From assembly GCA_024349245.1 (NCBI GenBank), contig JALDNG010000767.1, positions 1 through 64,000 of the forward strand: 64,000 bases of DNA. The letters are read 5' to 3'. Numbering within the stretch: the stretch's first letter is position 1; every line of letters starts with the position of its first letter. The notes beneath the pieces are model-generated. The model was given only the letters and a program-made list of their open reading frames with translations, had not been told where the DNA came from and searched no databases. A program made the translations under genes and the position numbers. Positions 11,651 through 23,639 of this stretch are shown here, piece after piece. Source of the DNA: Neodontobutis hainanensis (Eukaryota > Chordata > Actinopteri > Gobiiformes > Odontobutidae).

Positions 11651-14600
11651 TAGTCTCTCTGTCTCTCTGACTCCTCTGGTCTCTCTATGGCCTCAGACTC
11701 CTCTGGTCTCTCTGTGGCTTCTGCCTTCTCTGGTCTCTCTGGCTGCTGCCTACTCTGGTCTCTCTGAGGCATCTGCCTTTTCTGGTCTGTCTGCCTCCTC
11801 TGCCTCCCTGGTCTTTCGGTGGCCTCTGCCTCCCCTGGTCTCTCTGTGGCCTCTGCCTCCTCTAGACTCTCCTTGCCTCCCTGGTCTTTCTGTGGCCTCT
11901 GCCTTCCTCTGGTCTCTCTGCCTCCTCTGCTTCCTCTCGTCTCTCTGTGGCCTCTGCCTCCACTGGTCACTCTGTCTCCTTTGCCTCTTCTAGTCTCTCT
12001 GTGGCCTCTGCCTCCTCTGGTCTGTCTGTGTCCTCTGCCTCCTCTGGTCTCTCTGTGGCCTCTGCCTCCTTTTGTCTCTCTGTCTCCTCTGCCTGCACTG
12101 GTCTCTCTGTGGCATCTGCCTCCACTCGTCTCTCTGTGGCCTCTGCATCCTCTGGTCGTTCTGTGGCCTCTGCCTTCTTTGGTCTCTTTGCCTCCTCTGC
12201 TTCCTCTCGTCTCTCTTTGGCCTCTGCCTCCTCTGGTCTCTCTGTCTCCTTTGCCTCCTCTGGACTCTCTGCCTCCTCTGCCTCCTCTGGTCTCTCTGTG
12301 GCCTCTGCCTCCTCTGGTCTCTCTGTGGCCTCTGCCTTCTCTTGTCTCTCTGCCTCCTCTGTCCATTCTGGTCTCTCTGCCTCCACTGGTCTCTCTATTG
12401 CCTCTGCCTCCTCTGGTGTCTCTCTGGCCTTTGCCTCTTCTAGTCTCTCTGCCTTCTCTGTCTCCTCTAGTCTCTCTGTGGCCTCTGCCTCCTCTGGTCT
12501 CTTGGTGGCCTCTGCCTCCTCTCTGGTCTCTCTGTGGCCTCTGCCTTCTCTTGTCTCTCTGCCTCCTCTGTCCATTCTGGTCTCTCTGCCTCCACTGGTC
12601 TCTCTATTGCCTCTGCCTCCTCTGGTCTCTCTGTGGCCTCTGCCTCCTCGGGTCTCTTTGTCTCCTCTGCCTCCTCTATTCACTCTGTGGCCTCTCCTCC
12701 TCTGGTCTCTCTGCCTCCTCTGCCTCCTCTGCTCTAACTGCCTCCTTTGGTCTCTCTGTCTCTCTGACTCCTCTGGTCTCTCTATGGCCTCAGCCTCCTC
12801 TGGTCTCTCTGTGGCTTCTGCCTTCTCTGGTCTCTCTCTGGCTGCTGCCTACTCTGGTCTCTCTGAGGCATCTGCCTTTTCTGGTCTCTCTGCCTCCTCT
12901 GCCTCCCCTGGTCTTTCTGTGGCCTCTGCCTCCCTGGTCTCTCTGTGGCCTCTGCCTCCTCTAGACTCTCCTTGCCTCCCCTGGTCTTTCTGTGGCCTCT
13001 GCCTTCCTCTGGTCTCTCTGCCTCCTTTGCTTCCTCTCGTCTCTCTGTGGCCTCTGCCTCCTCTGGTCACTCTGTCTCCTTTGCCTCTTCTAGTCTCTCT
13101 GTGGCCTCTGCCTCCTCTGGTCTGTCTGTGTCCTCTGCCTCCTCTGGTCTCTCTGTGGCCTCTGCCTCCTTTTGTCTCTCTGTCTCCTCTGCCTGCACTG
13201 GTCTCTCTGTGGCATCTGCCTCCACTCGTCACTCTGTGGCCTCTGCATCCTCTGGTCGTTCTGTGGCCTCTGCCTTCTTTGGTCTCTTTGCCTCCTCTGC
13301 TTCCTCTCGTCTCTCTGTGGCCTCTGCCTCCTCTGGTCTCTCTGTCTCCTTTGCCTCCTCTGGACTCTCTGCCTCCTCTGCCTCCACTGGTCTCTCTATT
13401 GCCTCTGCCTCCTCTGGTCTCTCTCTGGCCTCTGCCTCTTCTAGTCTCTCTGCCTTCTCTGTCTCCTCTATTCTCTCTGTGGCCTCTGCCTCCTCTGGTC
13501 TCTCTGTGGCCTCTGCCTCCACTGGTCTCTCTGTGACCTATGCCTCCTCTGGTCTCTCTCTGGCCTCTGCCTCCTCTGGTCTCTCTCTGGCATCAGCCTT
13601 TTCTGCTCTCTCCGCCTCCTCTGCCTGCTCTGGTCTCTCTGTGGCCTCTGCCTCCACTGGTCTCTCTGTGACCTATGCCTCCTCTGGTCTCTCTGTGGCC
13701 GCTGCCTCCTTTGGTCTCTCTCTGGCATCAGCCTTTTCTGCTCTCTCCGCCTCCTCTGCCTGCTCTTGTCTCTCTGTGGCCTCTGCCTCCTCTGGACTCT
13801 CTGCCTCCTCTCGCTATTCTGTGGCCTCTGCTTCCTCTGGTCTCCCTGCCCCGTTGTCTCCTCTGGTCTCTCTGCGGCCTGTGCCTCCTCTGGTCTTTCT
13901 GTGAACTCTGCCTCCTCTGGTCTCTCTGTGGCCTCTGCATCCTCTGGTCTCTCTTTGGCCTCTGCCTCCTCTGGTCTCTCTGCCTCTTCTGCCTCCTCTT
14001 GTCTCTCTGCTTCCACTGGTCTCTCTCTTGCCTCTGCCTCCTCTGGTCTCTCTGTCTCCTCTGCCTCCTCTACTCTCTCTCTGGACACTTCCTCCTCTGC
14101 TCTCTCTGCCTCCCCTGCCTCCTCTGGTCTCTCTGCCTACTCTGGTCTCTCTGTCTCTCTGCCTCCTCTGCTCTCTCTGTCGTATCTGCCTCCTCTGGTC
14201 TCTCTATAGCATCTGCCTTTTGTGGTCTCTCGGCCTCCTCTGCCTCCTCTGGTCTCTCTGTGGCCTTTGCCTTCACTGGACTCTGTGCTTCCTCTGGTCA
14301 CTCTGTGGCCTTTGCCTCCTCTGGTCTCTCTGCCTCCTCTACCTCCACTAGTCTCTCTGCCTCCTCTGGTCTCTCTGTGGTCTCTGCCTCCTCTGGTCTC
14401 TCTGTGGCCTCTGCCTCCTCTGATCACTTTGTGGCCTCTGCCTTCTCTTGTTTCTCTGCCTCCTCTGGTCTCTCTGTGGCTTCTGCCTCCTCTGGTATCT
14501 CTGTCTCCTCTGCTTCCTCTGCTCTCTCTGTCTCCTCTATCTCCTCTGGTCTCTCTTTTGCCTCTGCCTCCTCTCGTCTCTCTATGCCTCTGTCTCTTCT

Positions 14601-17600
14601 AGACTCTCTGCCTTCTCTGCCTCCTGGTCTCTCTGTTGCCTCTACCTCATCTGGTCTCTCTGTGTCCTCTTCCTCCTCTGGTCTCTCTGTGACCTCTGTC
14701 TTCTCTGGATCTCTCTGTGGCCTCTGGTCTCTCTGTCTCTCTTCCTCCTCTGAACTCTCGGTGGCCTCTGCCTCCTCTGGCCTCTCTGCCCCTTGCCTCC
14801 TCTGGTCTCTCTGTCTCCTCTGCCTCCACTGGTCTCTCTGCCTTCTCTGCCTCCTCTGCTTTCTCTACCTCCACTGGTCTCTCTGTGACCTCTGCAATCC
14901 TCTGGTCTCTCTGTCTCCTCTGCCTCCACTGGTCTCTCTGCCTTCTCTGCCTCCTCTGCTTTCTCTACCTCCACTGGTCTCTCTGTGGCCTCTGCCTCCT
15001 CTGGTCTCTCTGCCTCCTCTGCTTCCTCTCGTCTCTCGGTGGCCTCTGCCTCCTCTGGTCTCTCTGTCTCCTCTGCCTCCTCTAGTCACTCTGTGGCCTC
15101 TGCCTCCTCTGGTCTCTCTGCCTCCTCTGCCTCCTCTGCTCTAACTGCCTCCTCTGGTCTCTCTGTCTCTCTGCCTCTTCTGGTCTCTTTGTGTCCTCTG
15201 CCTTCTCTGGTCTCTCTGCCTCCTCTGGTCTCTCTGCTGCCGCTGGCTCCTCTGGTCTCTCCTTGCCATCTGCCTTTTCTGGTCTCTCTGCCTCCTATGC
15301 GTTCTCTAATCACTCTGCCTCCTTTGGTCTCTCTGTATTTCTTCCTTCTCTGAACTCTCGGTGGCCTCTGCCTCCTGTGGCCTCTCTGCCCCGTTGCCTC
15401 CTCTGGTCTCTCTGTCTCCTCTGCCTCCACTGGTCTCTCTGCCTTCTCTGCCTCCTCTACTTTCTCTACCTCCACTGGTCTCACTGTGACCTCTGCAATC
15501 CTCTCATCTCTCTGTGGCCTCTGCCTCTTCTGGTCTCTCTGTGGCCTCTGCATCCTCTCGTCTTTCTGACTCCTCTTGCCTCTCTGTCTTTCTGCCTCCT
15601 CTAAACTCTCGGTGGCCTCTGCCCCCTCTGGTCTCACTGTGGGCTCTGCCTCCTCTGGTCTCTCTGCCTCCTCTGCCTCCTCTGGTCTCTCTGTGGCCTC
15701 TGCCTCCTCTGGTCTCTCTGTGGCCGCTGCATTCTCTTGTCTGTCTGCCTCCTATGCCCCCTCTGGTCTCTCTGTCTCCACTGGTCTCTCTCTTGCCTCT
15801 GCTTCCGCTCGTCTCTCTGTGGCCTCTGCCTCCTCTGGTCTCTCTGTCTCCTCTGCCTCCTCTGAACTCTCTGTGGCCTCTGCCTCCTCTGGTCTCTTTG
15901 TGGCCTCTGCCTCCTCTGGCCTCTCTATGGCCTCTGCATCGTCTGGACTATCTGCCTCTTCTGGTCTTTCTGTGGCCTCTGCCTCCTCTGGTCTCTCTGC
16001 CTTTTCTGCTTCCTCTCGCCTCTCTGTGGCCTCAGCCTCCTCTGATCTCTCTGTGGCCTCTGCCTTCTCTGGTCTCTCTCTGGCCGCTTCCTACTCTGGT
16101 CTCTCTGAGGCATCTGCCTTTTCTCTCTTTCTCTTCTGCCTCTCCTGGTCTCTCTGTGGCCTTTGTCTCCTCTACACTCTCCTTGCCTCCCCTGGTCTTT
16201 CTGTGGCCTCTGCCTCCTCTGGTCTCTCTGCCTCCTCTGCCTCCTCTGGTCTCTCTCTGGCCTCTGCCTCCTCTGGTCTGTCTGTGTCCTCTGCCTCCTA
16301 TGGTCTCTCTGTGGCCTCTGCCTCCTCTGGTCTCTCTGTCTCCTCTGCCTCCTCTGGTCTCTCTGCCTCTTCTGGTCTCTCTGTGGCCTCTGCCTCCTCT
16401 GGTCTGTCTGTGGCTTCTGCCTCCTCTGCCTCCTCTGGTCTCTCTGTGGCCTCTGCCTCCTCTGGCCTCTGCCTCCTCTGGTCTCTCTGTGGCCAGCTCC
16501 TTGTCTGTCTTCCTCCTATGCCCCCTCTGGTCTCTCTGCCTCCACTGGTCTCTCTATTGCCTCTGCTTCCTCTGGTCTCTCTGTGGCCTCTGCCTCCTCT
16601 GGTCTCTCTGCCTTTTCTGCTTCCTCTCCTCTCTCTGTGGCCTCAGCCTCCTCTGGTCTCTCTGTGGCCTCTGCCTTCTCTGGTCTCTCTCTGGCCGCTG
16701 CCTACTCTGGTCTCTCTGAGTCATCTGCCTTTTCTGGTCTCTCTGCCTCTTCTGCCTCCTCTGGTCTCTTTGTGGCCTCTGCCTCCTCTGGCCTCTCTAT
16801 GGCCTCTGCATCGTCTGGACTATCTGCCTCTTCTGGTCTTTCTGTGGCCTCTGCCTCCTCTGGTCTCTCTGCCTTTTCTGCTTCCTCTCGCCTCTCTGTG
16901 GCCTCAGCCTCCTCTGATCTCTCTGTTGCCTCTGCCTTCTCTGGTCTCTCTCTGGCCGCTTCCTACTCTGGTCTCTCTGAGGCATCTGCCTTTTCTGGTC
17001 TCTCTTTCTCTTCTGCCTCTCCTGGTCTCTCTGTGGCCTTTGTCTCCTCTACACTCTCCTTGCCTCCCCTGGTCTTTCTGTGGCCTCTGCCTCCTCTGGT
17101 CTCTCTGCCTCCTCTGCCTCCTCTGGTCTCTCTCTGGCCTCTGCCTCCTCTGGTCTGTCTGTGTCCTCTGCCTCCTATGGTCTCTCTGTGGCCTCTGCCT
17201 CCTCTGGTCTCTCTGTCTCCTCTGCCTCCTCTGGTCTCTCTGCCTCTTCTGGTCTCTCTGTGGCCTCTGCCTCCTCTGGTCTGTCTGTGTCCTCTGCCTC
17301 CTCTGGTCTCTCTGTGGCCTCTGCCTCCTCTGGCCTCTCTATGGCCTCTGCCTCCTCTGGTCTCTCTGTGGCCAGCTCCTTGTCTGTCTTCCTCCTATGC
17401 CCCCTCTGGTCTCTCTGCCTCCACTGGTCTCTCTATTGCCTCTGCTTCCTCTGGTCTCTCTCTGGCCTCTGCCTCCTCTTGTATCTCTGTCTCCTCTGCC
17501 TCCACTGGTCTCACTGTGGCCTCTGCCTCCACTCGTCTCTCTGTGGACTCTGCATCCTCTGGTCTTTCTTTGGCCTCTGCCTTCTTTGGTCTCTCTGACT

Positions 17601-18356
17601 CCTCTGCTTCCTCTCGTCTCTCTGTGGCCTCTGCCTCCTCTAGTCACTCTGTCTCCTTTGCCTCCTCTGGTCTCTGTGCTTCCTCCACCTCCTCTGGTCT
17701 CTCGGTGGCCTCTGCCTCCTGTGGTCTCTCTGTGGCCTCTGCATTCTCTTGTCTCTCTGCCTACTCCTTCCATTCTGGTCTCTCTGCCTCCACTGGTCTC
17801 TCTATTGCCTCTGCCTCCTCTGGTCTCTCTGTGGCCTCTGCCTTCTCGGGTCTCTTTGTCTCCTCTGCCTCCTCTATTCACTCTGTGGCCTCTTCCTCCT
17901 CTGGTCTCTCTGCCTCCTCTGCCTCCTCTGCTCTAACTGCCTCCTTTGGTCTCTCTGTCTCTCTGACTCCTCTGGTCTCTCTATGGCCTCAGCCTCCTCT
18001 GGTCTCTCTGTGGCTTCTGCCTTCTCTGGTCTCTCTCTGGCTGCTGCCTACTCTGGTCTCTCTGAGGCATCTGCCTTTTCTGGTCTCTCTGCCTCCTCTG
18101 CCTCCCCTGGTCTTTCTGTGGCCTCTGCCTCCCCTGGTCTCTCTGTGGCCTCTGCCTCCTCTAGACTCTCCTTGCCTCCCCTGGTCTTTCTGTGGCCTCT
18201 GTCTTCCTCTGGTCTCTCTGCCTCCTCTGCTTCCTCTCGTCTCTCTATGGCCTCTGCCTCCTCTGGTCACTCTGTCTCCTTTGCCTCTTCTAGTCTCTCT
18301 GTGGCCTCTGCCTCCTCTGGTCTGTCTGTGTCCTCTGCCTCCTCTGGTCTCTCTGT

Positions 18357-18360
18357 GGCC
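18357..18360. repeat. Target-site duplication, left copy (GGCC)
   Basis: GGCC directly precedes the TGTAGTG LTR end and is repeated directly after the other LTR. Related uninterrupted array copies, for instance around 37559-37562, carry GGCC only once in the same context, which supports a 4-bp duplication. Confidence 0.85.
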
Positions 18361-20306
18361 TGTAGTGAATATGGTCTCGTTGATGAATAATTAATATGAA
18401 TATGAATTATGAAAATTAATAATTAATATTTTGTTTATGAAAATATTAATTTCTTTCGGGCACCACCTTAGTTTTAATAGTTCTAAGGAAACTAATTGCG
18501 TTTGATAAGTCTCAATACTGAAGGAAATAAGTTCTAAACTCGTTTTCAGACCAAATCTACGTAAACATGAAACAAGGATGTCTTTATGGGTTTTATTAAA
18601 GATTATGCAAGATTAAATATATATGAATAATAATGACATAAAATAAAACAAGATTATTGACAAGGTATTAGGGTAACGAACATGAAAATAACAGTTAACA
18701 GGTCAATGCTATAACATTATGATGGCTTTGATGGAACAGAAAGTTTAATTCCTTTGAATTTTATTAATTACTCGGAGTTCTTACGGAGAGAGAAGAAAGT
18801 TAAATGGCTTAGCTAAAAGGGACTATTGACGGCTGTTTGGAGATCGTAAAAAGGGAAAAGATGTGCGGTTGGACTTAATCACACAGGTTTTATAACGCCA
18901 AGCTTGTGCCCAGTGTTCACTCACTCTGATGTGGTGGAAAGGTACCAGCGGTGCGGTTCAAAAGTCCAAAGGATGCTTCAAATTCCCGGGTCGCGGCTGG
19001 CTTCCGGCCGATATAGAGGCGCCACCGGTGCAAGGGGTTGAGCTGGTAAGGCGGCGCCTTAGCAACAAAGCGGCGTCCTGTGATTGTCCTCGAGGTAAAG
19101 TGGACTTTACCCGCAGTTGAGAATAAAGTCTTTAACAAAAAGTGTTCGTTGAAGAAGCTTAAACTGGTCTTTTCTTGATTAACGAGGGCTGTTTGTTTAG
19201 CGGACTCGTTTTAACTTAAAGAACTACAAAATTTCCACTTCCGTCGCGTGGTTACGTAGTTCCGTAAAAGTTTTCAAAACAAAATATCAAATGCGTTGAG
19301 TCAAAAATAAAGTCACTTAACACAGGACTGTGTTACGTGGTTTCAAGCTTAAAAGTTACGAAGCGATAAATACAAAAACTTAGTAGAAAAGTAGACAAGA
19401 TTACGCGAACAAGAGTGTGCAAAGCGTTGCGAAAAGAGAAGAGTACAGAAACGAGTTTAACATGAAGAAGAAGCGAAGCTAAACTAGAATTTCCGGCGCG
19501 CACCATCTTTTCTACTGGCCGAAAAGAGGCGTGTTTCACACGGTTTGGGGAAAGAGGGGCGTTTACTGAAAGTTTTGGAGTTTTTAATAAACTTTCTCTG
19601 TCCCATCAAATAAACAACTTAAACACATTTTAAGAACGTATTGCTTCTGCATTGTATCATATCTGTATGGGGAATATCGTTACCAATCTTTAAAGTTTAA
19701 ACACATATTACATTATTCGTTGCTTGACCTGAAAACAGAACAATTCATTTTATTACACAGCCAGCTGTAAGGATGAAGCAGAAAGTATTCTTTTATATAG
19801 CTATCACTCTGGATCCTGAAAAGGAAAAATGGTGAGGTTTGCATAGTTACTGAACAATCCTTTAATACACAGAAATGGAACAGAACGAAGAATTGTCTTA
19901 GTTTCGAAGCAGAGTCATTACTCTGTCCAACCAAAGGAGGGCAATGTTCAATCACTTGTAGAGTCCTGAAACAAAGAGACATTCCTTTCTCAGGTCTGGT
20001 ACATCTCAATACACAAATCGTATATTTAAATGTCAATTCTGGTGCCGGGTCTGGTCGGCCAACAGATAGCCCCCTTCAGGTTCTTTGAAGTGTTGAAAAC
20101 AAAGTCGTTAATTTAGTTTCACTTTTCCGTGAACTTTCTTAGAGCAACATCGAGCATCTGGAGAGAATTAGCAAGAAGATGTGAATTGACTTTCCTTATC
20201 TGTCCTTGGCCTGGATAAACAAAAAGGAAGAGTCTTTAAAAGTTCGGAGTTGTAAATTCTGTGGTCCTCTAAGAGGTGTTGGTTCCTCCTGGTACGAGAC
20301 ACTACA
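18361..20306 (-). repeat. 3' LTR (1,946 bp)
   Basis: This is a long direct repeat of 32195-34127. On the minus strand it starts at 20306 and ends at 18361. It matches the other LTR throughout, with about 15 small indels (mostly 1-3 bp, one of 7 bp near 18960) and about five substitutions. A minus-strand TATAAAA lies at 18894-18888 and an AATAAA at 18765-18760, placing R near 18860-18740, with a long U3 and a U5 of roughly 380 bp. Short open frames inside the LTR (for example 19713-20036, minus) are not conserved in length between the two LTRs and are not called as genes. Confidence 0.95.
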
Positions 20307-20317
20307 GTCCCCCTTTC
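20307..20317 (-). other. Polypurine tract (plus-strand primer)
   Basis: On the minus strand the bases just before the 3' LTR read GAAAGGGGGAC and are followed immediately by TGTAGTG. A purine run directly upstream of the 3' LTR is the standard site of plus-strand DNA priming. Its position independently confirms that the element runs on the minus strand. Confidence 0.85.
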
Positions 20318-20893
20318 GGCGAAAGGCAGGTTCCAATGTCTTGTGCCGACTCCATCCTTGAAGTACCAGGACCAGGAAGCAAGTAACACGTTAAAGACAC
20401 AGAGTTTGGCGTTATAACATGTGTAATAATGGGAGTGTATTTAAGAGTAAAAGGGTTTTTACTTGGGCGTCATTAAGTCATCTGCTAAGGGAGGTAGATT
20501 GAGTTTATCATTTAAAAGATGGACTTAATGGGAATAAAGGCACAAGAGAGTTATTTCATTTTAAATGGGTTTAGAGTTTATTAAATTGTTGATAATAAAA
20601 GAACACACCTTAAATGATAATAACTTTAAAGGGACATTGCATGCATTTTAGGGGTAGGGTAGTCATGAAAGTTACATGAGGTATATATATTGGTTATATT
20701 AAACATACATAACAACAGAGCACATTAAACTGAATCTGTCAACCTCCGTATGGCTGGGGTTGGTTCAGATTCTTCGGAAACAGAAAGGTCTTGATCAAAT
20801 ACATCGGCTTCAGGGGGTAATGGACTACCCGCAACATTTTCTCTATTCCTCAGGACGGCGACGCACGATTCGCAACGCCCTGAGTACAGCGGT
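20318..20893 (-). other. Region between env and the polypurine tract, possibly including an env tail
   Basis: No separate gene is recognised. From about 20895 to a stop at 20725-20727, the frame one base over from the membrane-anchor frame is open. It ends in an acidic, Ser/Pro-rich stretch (SVSEESEPTPAIRRL), which could be the true cytoplasmic tail of Env if the stop at 20894-20896 results from an indel. The remaining roughly 400 bp up to the polypurine tract is AT-rich and shows no motif that I can assign. Confidence 0.5.
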
Positions 20894-22516
20894 TTAAACG
20901 GGTTTTAAGACGTTTACGCTTCTAAGAAGCACGATGGTGATAATGATGGCCATGAAGTAACCTATTCCTACTGTGGCTGCAAGAACAGTGTCGGGAGTTG
21001 ACCAGGCATACATAATGGGTTGGATAGGAGCTTGTTGTTTTTGCTCTATTTCCTTTAACACATTATCAAGGGTGCAATGTCAATGGTTCTGCTACCTTCA
21101 AACTGGATTTGATTGAGTGTAGCAGGGTGTAATTCGAGAGGATGGGTTGAAAAGAAATCTGATATTTCTATTTCACTCTCGTATTGGTCAGTGTCAAGGT
21201 GGTATAAGGCGACGTCCCCAATGTGAAGAATTGCGTTTTGGGGTACATCTACCCAGAAAGTTTGGTCGGGCAAGTTGACACGGGATGAGGTGTCGTGCTG
21301 ATCGTAAGTCAGCATTCCGTCTGGAAGAGGGGTGTTTACTAGCCAGCGGTTACCGATGATCTCTGCTTGAGTGATGGTAACTTGGTGGCGAGCCGTGATT
21401 GTCGTTGGACATCTGGCTTGAGGGCTCATGGGTCCCGAACAAAGGGTTTACTGGGACATAAGTAGTGTATGTCCTTGGTTAGGGTGCACATGCGTAAATT
21501 AGGGGCCAGGTACAAATCTGGATTGGCATCATGGTATGCCACTACTGAAGGAGTGTGCACTTTAACGTGCGTGTCTCCGTGCCAGGACCCGACGTTTACG
21601 ACGTCTTTAAGACGATAGATGTTCTGGGATTCAATGATAGGCAGATTTAGAATAAAAGCCATTTCCCGGAACTCTGGGTTGACGTAAATGGGTACGGCAC
21701 TACCTAAAGTGTATGCTAAATGGGCCTGAAGTGGGGTTACAAGATCTCTAGTGGCGGTTCCAAGGAGGGATTGTACTAGTGACAGAGGGATAAGGTAGGG
21801 TGGAATTCTTCCCATGGCTAAGCTGTCCACTGAAGAGCTTATGTCTCGGAGCATGTCATCCATTAATGCGGTGACTACTTGTGCTTGTACGTAGTCAACC
21901 TGGAAGAGGGTCATAAGTAACTCTACAGCTCGGTGGGTTTTGTTTAGAGCTTCACTGTGTGTGTTTACCACCAACACAGTGTCCTTCAACGTTTTCCCTA
22001 CTGTTTGGAGTTGCTGTTGCTGTTGGATGATCTGCGCTCTGATGTCAGGGATTTCAGCCTGTAATTCTGAGACATGTCTCTTGACCGTGGAGATGCTAAC
22101 AGTATTGACTGTGGACAACCCGAGGTTAAACAAGGTACCCACAGCAGCCGCTGCAACAAGAAGTCCTCCTATAAACCGTTTAGACCTTTGGTTAGCTCCA
22201 GTGAGTTCAGCCTGAGTAATTGTAAATTTCTCGAGCTGGTTAAGCATGTGGGAGATATCAGTTTCAGCGTGGTTAAGAATAGAGGTGGTCCAGCTAGCGC
22301 TGCCCAACTGGTGAGCCCTTGAGTGGCTCGGACGTGTTTCCGATACACGCTGCTTGGGTTTAACCTGACAAAACCCTTTGGGTATGCAGGCGACAGTTTG
22401 TGATCAACAGTCCGGTTGGTCCTTTAAAACGATCCCGGCTGTTGGTCCGGCTCTATAACATCTGGTGATCCCATGCCCATAAGGCTGGTGATCAGGAGGA
22501 GTATCGTCCACATCAT
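20894..22516 (-). pseudogene. env: furin-cleaved class I fusion glycoprotein, frameshifted
   Basis: This envelope protein would mediate membrane fusion. The reading starts at a tandem ATG (22516 and 22513) with a signal peptide rich in L, I and T, placed just behind a splice acceptor. The first frame stops at 22424-22426 after 30 codons, and a second frame carries most of the protein (about 22403-21426). There RSKR at 22187-22176 is a furin site. It is followed at once by a Gly/Ala-rich hydrophobic fusion peptide and a long Gln-rich coiled coil. A third frame (21429-21055) holds the next part. A fourth segment, back in the first frame, holds an LxxVLKEIEQ-type heptad stretch and a membrane anchor at about 20992-20921. 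Total length is about 540 codons, with only about 110 residues before the furin site. That matches a paramyxovirus-type F precursor better than a retroviral SU-TM Env. The breaks are frameshifts and may partly be assembly indels. Confidence 0.85.
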
Positions 22517-22533
22517 CCTGGTGAAAGAGAGAG
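22517..22533 (-). promoter_or_regulatory. Candidate splice acceptor for the env mRNA
   Basis: On the minus strand a pyrimidine run (CCTCTCTCTTTCAC) is followed by CAG and then GATGATG, so the acceptor falls one base before the env start codon. Retroviral Env is made from a spliced mRNA, so the position fits. I could not identify a convincing donor in the leader. Confidence 0.6.
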
Positions 22534-22696
22534 GACTTTTTAGCCAGTGTTTCATTGACAGCAAATACCGGAATTATCAGTTACAGTTGTTGAATTACTC
22601 ACAGTTACCACTGAAAACGAAATGAAAAGTGTTAGGATTAGAGTTAGAGGTTAGTTGTTAGTGGTTACTGCAAGTTAAGGGATCTGTTTGAGACTA

Positions 22697-22851
22697 CTTG
22701 GGAGCGTGAACGTCCCCTGTAGATCCCATGGGGGTTTTGTGCAACTTTATCTGGTTGCGGTGTATCCACTTGAGAGTGGGTTCCTTTCTCCCTTTGGTGA
22801 TCTTTATCTGATACACCACCGGGATAGTTTGTTGACAATGGAGTACGGTCC
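22697..22851 (-). pseudogene. Integrase C-terminal GPY/F-type region and pol 3' end
   Basis: The frame starting upstream at 23070 carries RWAGPYSIV, whose GPY lies at 22851-22843. This is the GPY/F signature found in integrases of Ty3/gypsy elements and of gamma/epsilon-type retroviruses. A frameshift follows, and the last part is read in a neighbouring frame to a TAG at 22694-22696. The region is basic, as expected for DNA binding. Confidence 0.8.
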
Positions 22852-23589
22852 TGCCCAACGCGGGAGGAATTTCCGCGTCAGTCGGTTGGTACCACCTTTT
22901 GTTTGTCCAGTGAGTTGACTGAACATGTAGTACCACACTTTGTCTCCCACCTGTAGTTCGTCCCTAGATGACTTTTGGTCATAATAGGCCTTACGTCCTT
23001 CTACACTTTTGCCTAGTTTTTCTTGGGCAAAGGCGAAGGTGGTTCTCAGGTGTGCTTGGAGATCAGCCATGTACTGGTGTGTGGTATAGGCCGAGCGATG
23101 TTAGCTTCTCCTGGCTGATACAGTAGGTGTAAGGGAAGCGTCATCTGCCTACCGGTCATGAGCTCAAACGGGGAGACTCCGGTCGCCGTGTGTGGCGTGG
23201 CTCTGATAGCCATCAGGACCAAGGGCAGTTTGACGTCCCAGTCTCGGTGATTAGATGCGACATATTTCTTTAGGATGTCGATCACCGCTCGGTTTGCTCT
23301 TTCTACTTGGCCTGAGGACTGGGGTGGTGGCTGACGTGGAATTTTGCTTTCACGCCCATGGTTTGCCACAGTTGTCCCATCACCTCGGCGGTGAAGTGAG
23401 TACCACGGTCAGAATCGACCTTACAGGGTAAGCCGAATCTGGAGAACACGTGGTTCATGAGTAGAAAGGCCGTGGTCTGTGCCGTGTCGTTTGGGGCTGG
23501 AAGTCCTTCCACCCATTTAGTGAAGGCACAGGTGACCATTAGAATGTATTTGTTGCCCCTTGTTGATTTAGTCAGGGTCCCATCCAATC
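22852..23589 (-). pseudogene. Integrase catalytic core (DD35E), frameshifted
   Basis: This domain would join element ends to host DNA. The first Asp is near 23589-23587, the second at 23410-23408 (VDSDRGTHF) and the Glu at 23303-23301 (SGQVERANRA). The second Asp and the Glu are about 35 codons apart, the classic DD35E spacing. The core runs through three frames with breaks near 23585, 23330 and 23060. Downstream, MAIRATPHTATGVSPFELMTG is the usual motif of the retroviral and Ty3/gypsy core. Confidence 0.9.
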
Positions 23590-23639
23590 GATTTGGAGGT
23601 CAGACCACGGAAAGAAATGCCCCTTCTTTGTAAGGGTGC

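Larger units (their letters stand above)
1..18360. repeat. Array A (left part): 27-bp pyrimidine-rich minisatellite made of 9-bp modules
   Basis: The whole stretch is a tandem array. The commonest unit is three 9-mers in a row, GGTCTCTCT, GTGGCCTCT and GCCTCCTCT, giving 27 bp. Frequent variants replace the middle module (GTCTCCTCT, GCCTCCTCT, GAGGCATCT) or drop one to give 18 bp. Marker variants such as GCTCTAACTGCC and GACCTCTGCAATCC recur many times and show higher-order copying. The plus strand is mostly C and T. Because units are multiples of nine, all frames stay open for long distances; I call none of these open frames a gene. No host gene, RNA gene or promoter was seen here. Confidence 0.97.

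Noticed and set aside
15576..17936. Open frame of 786 codons, Ser/Ala/Leu/Pro-rich, on the plus strand
   Set aside because: It consists only of 9-bp-periodic repeat, switches amino-acid pattern whenever a unit has an indel, and other frames over the same DNA are also open for long stretches.
19713..20036. LTR-encoded protein of 107 codons (minus strand), repeated at 33666-33881
   Set aside because: The two LTR copies give different lengths because of indels, and I know no family that it matches.
20168..20389. Minus-strand open frame of 73 codons across the 3' LTR edge
   Set aside because: It runs through the polypurine tract and into the LTR and has no domain; it is chance.
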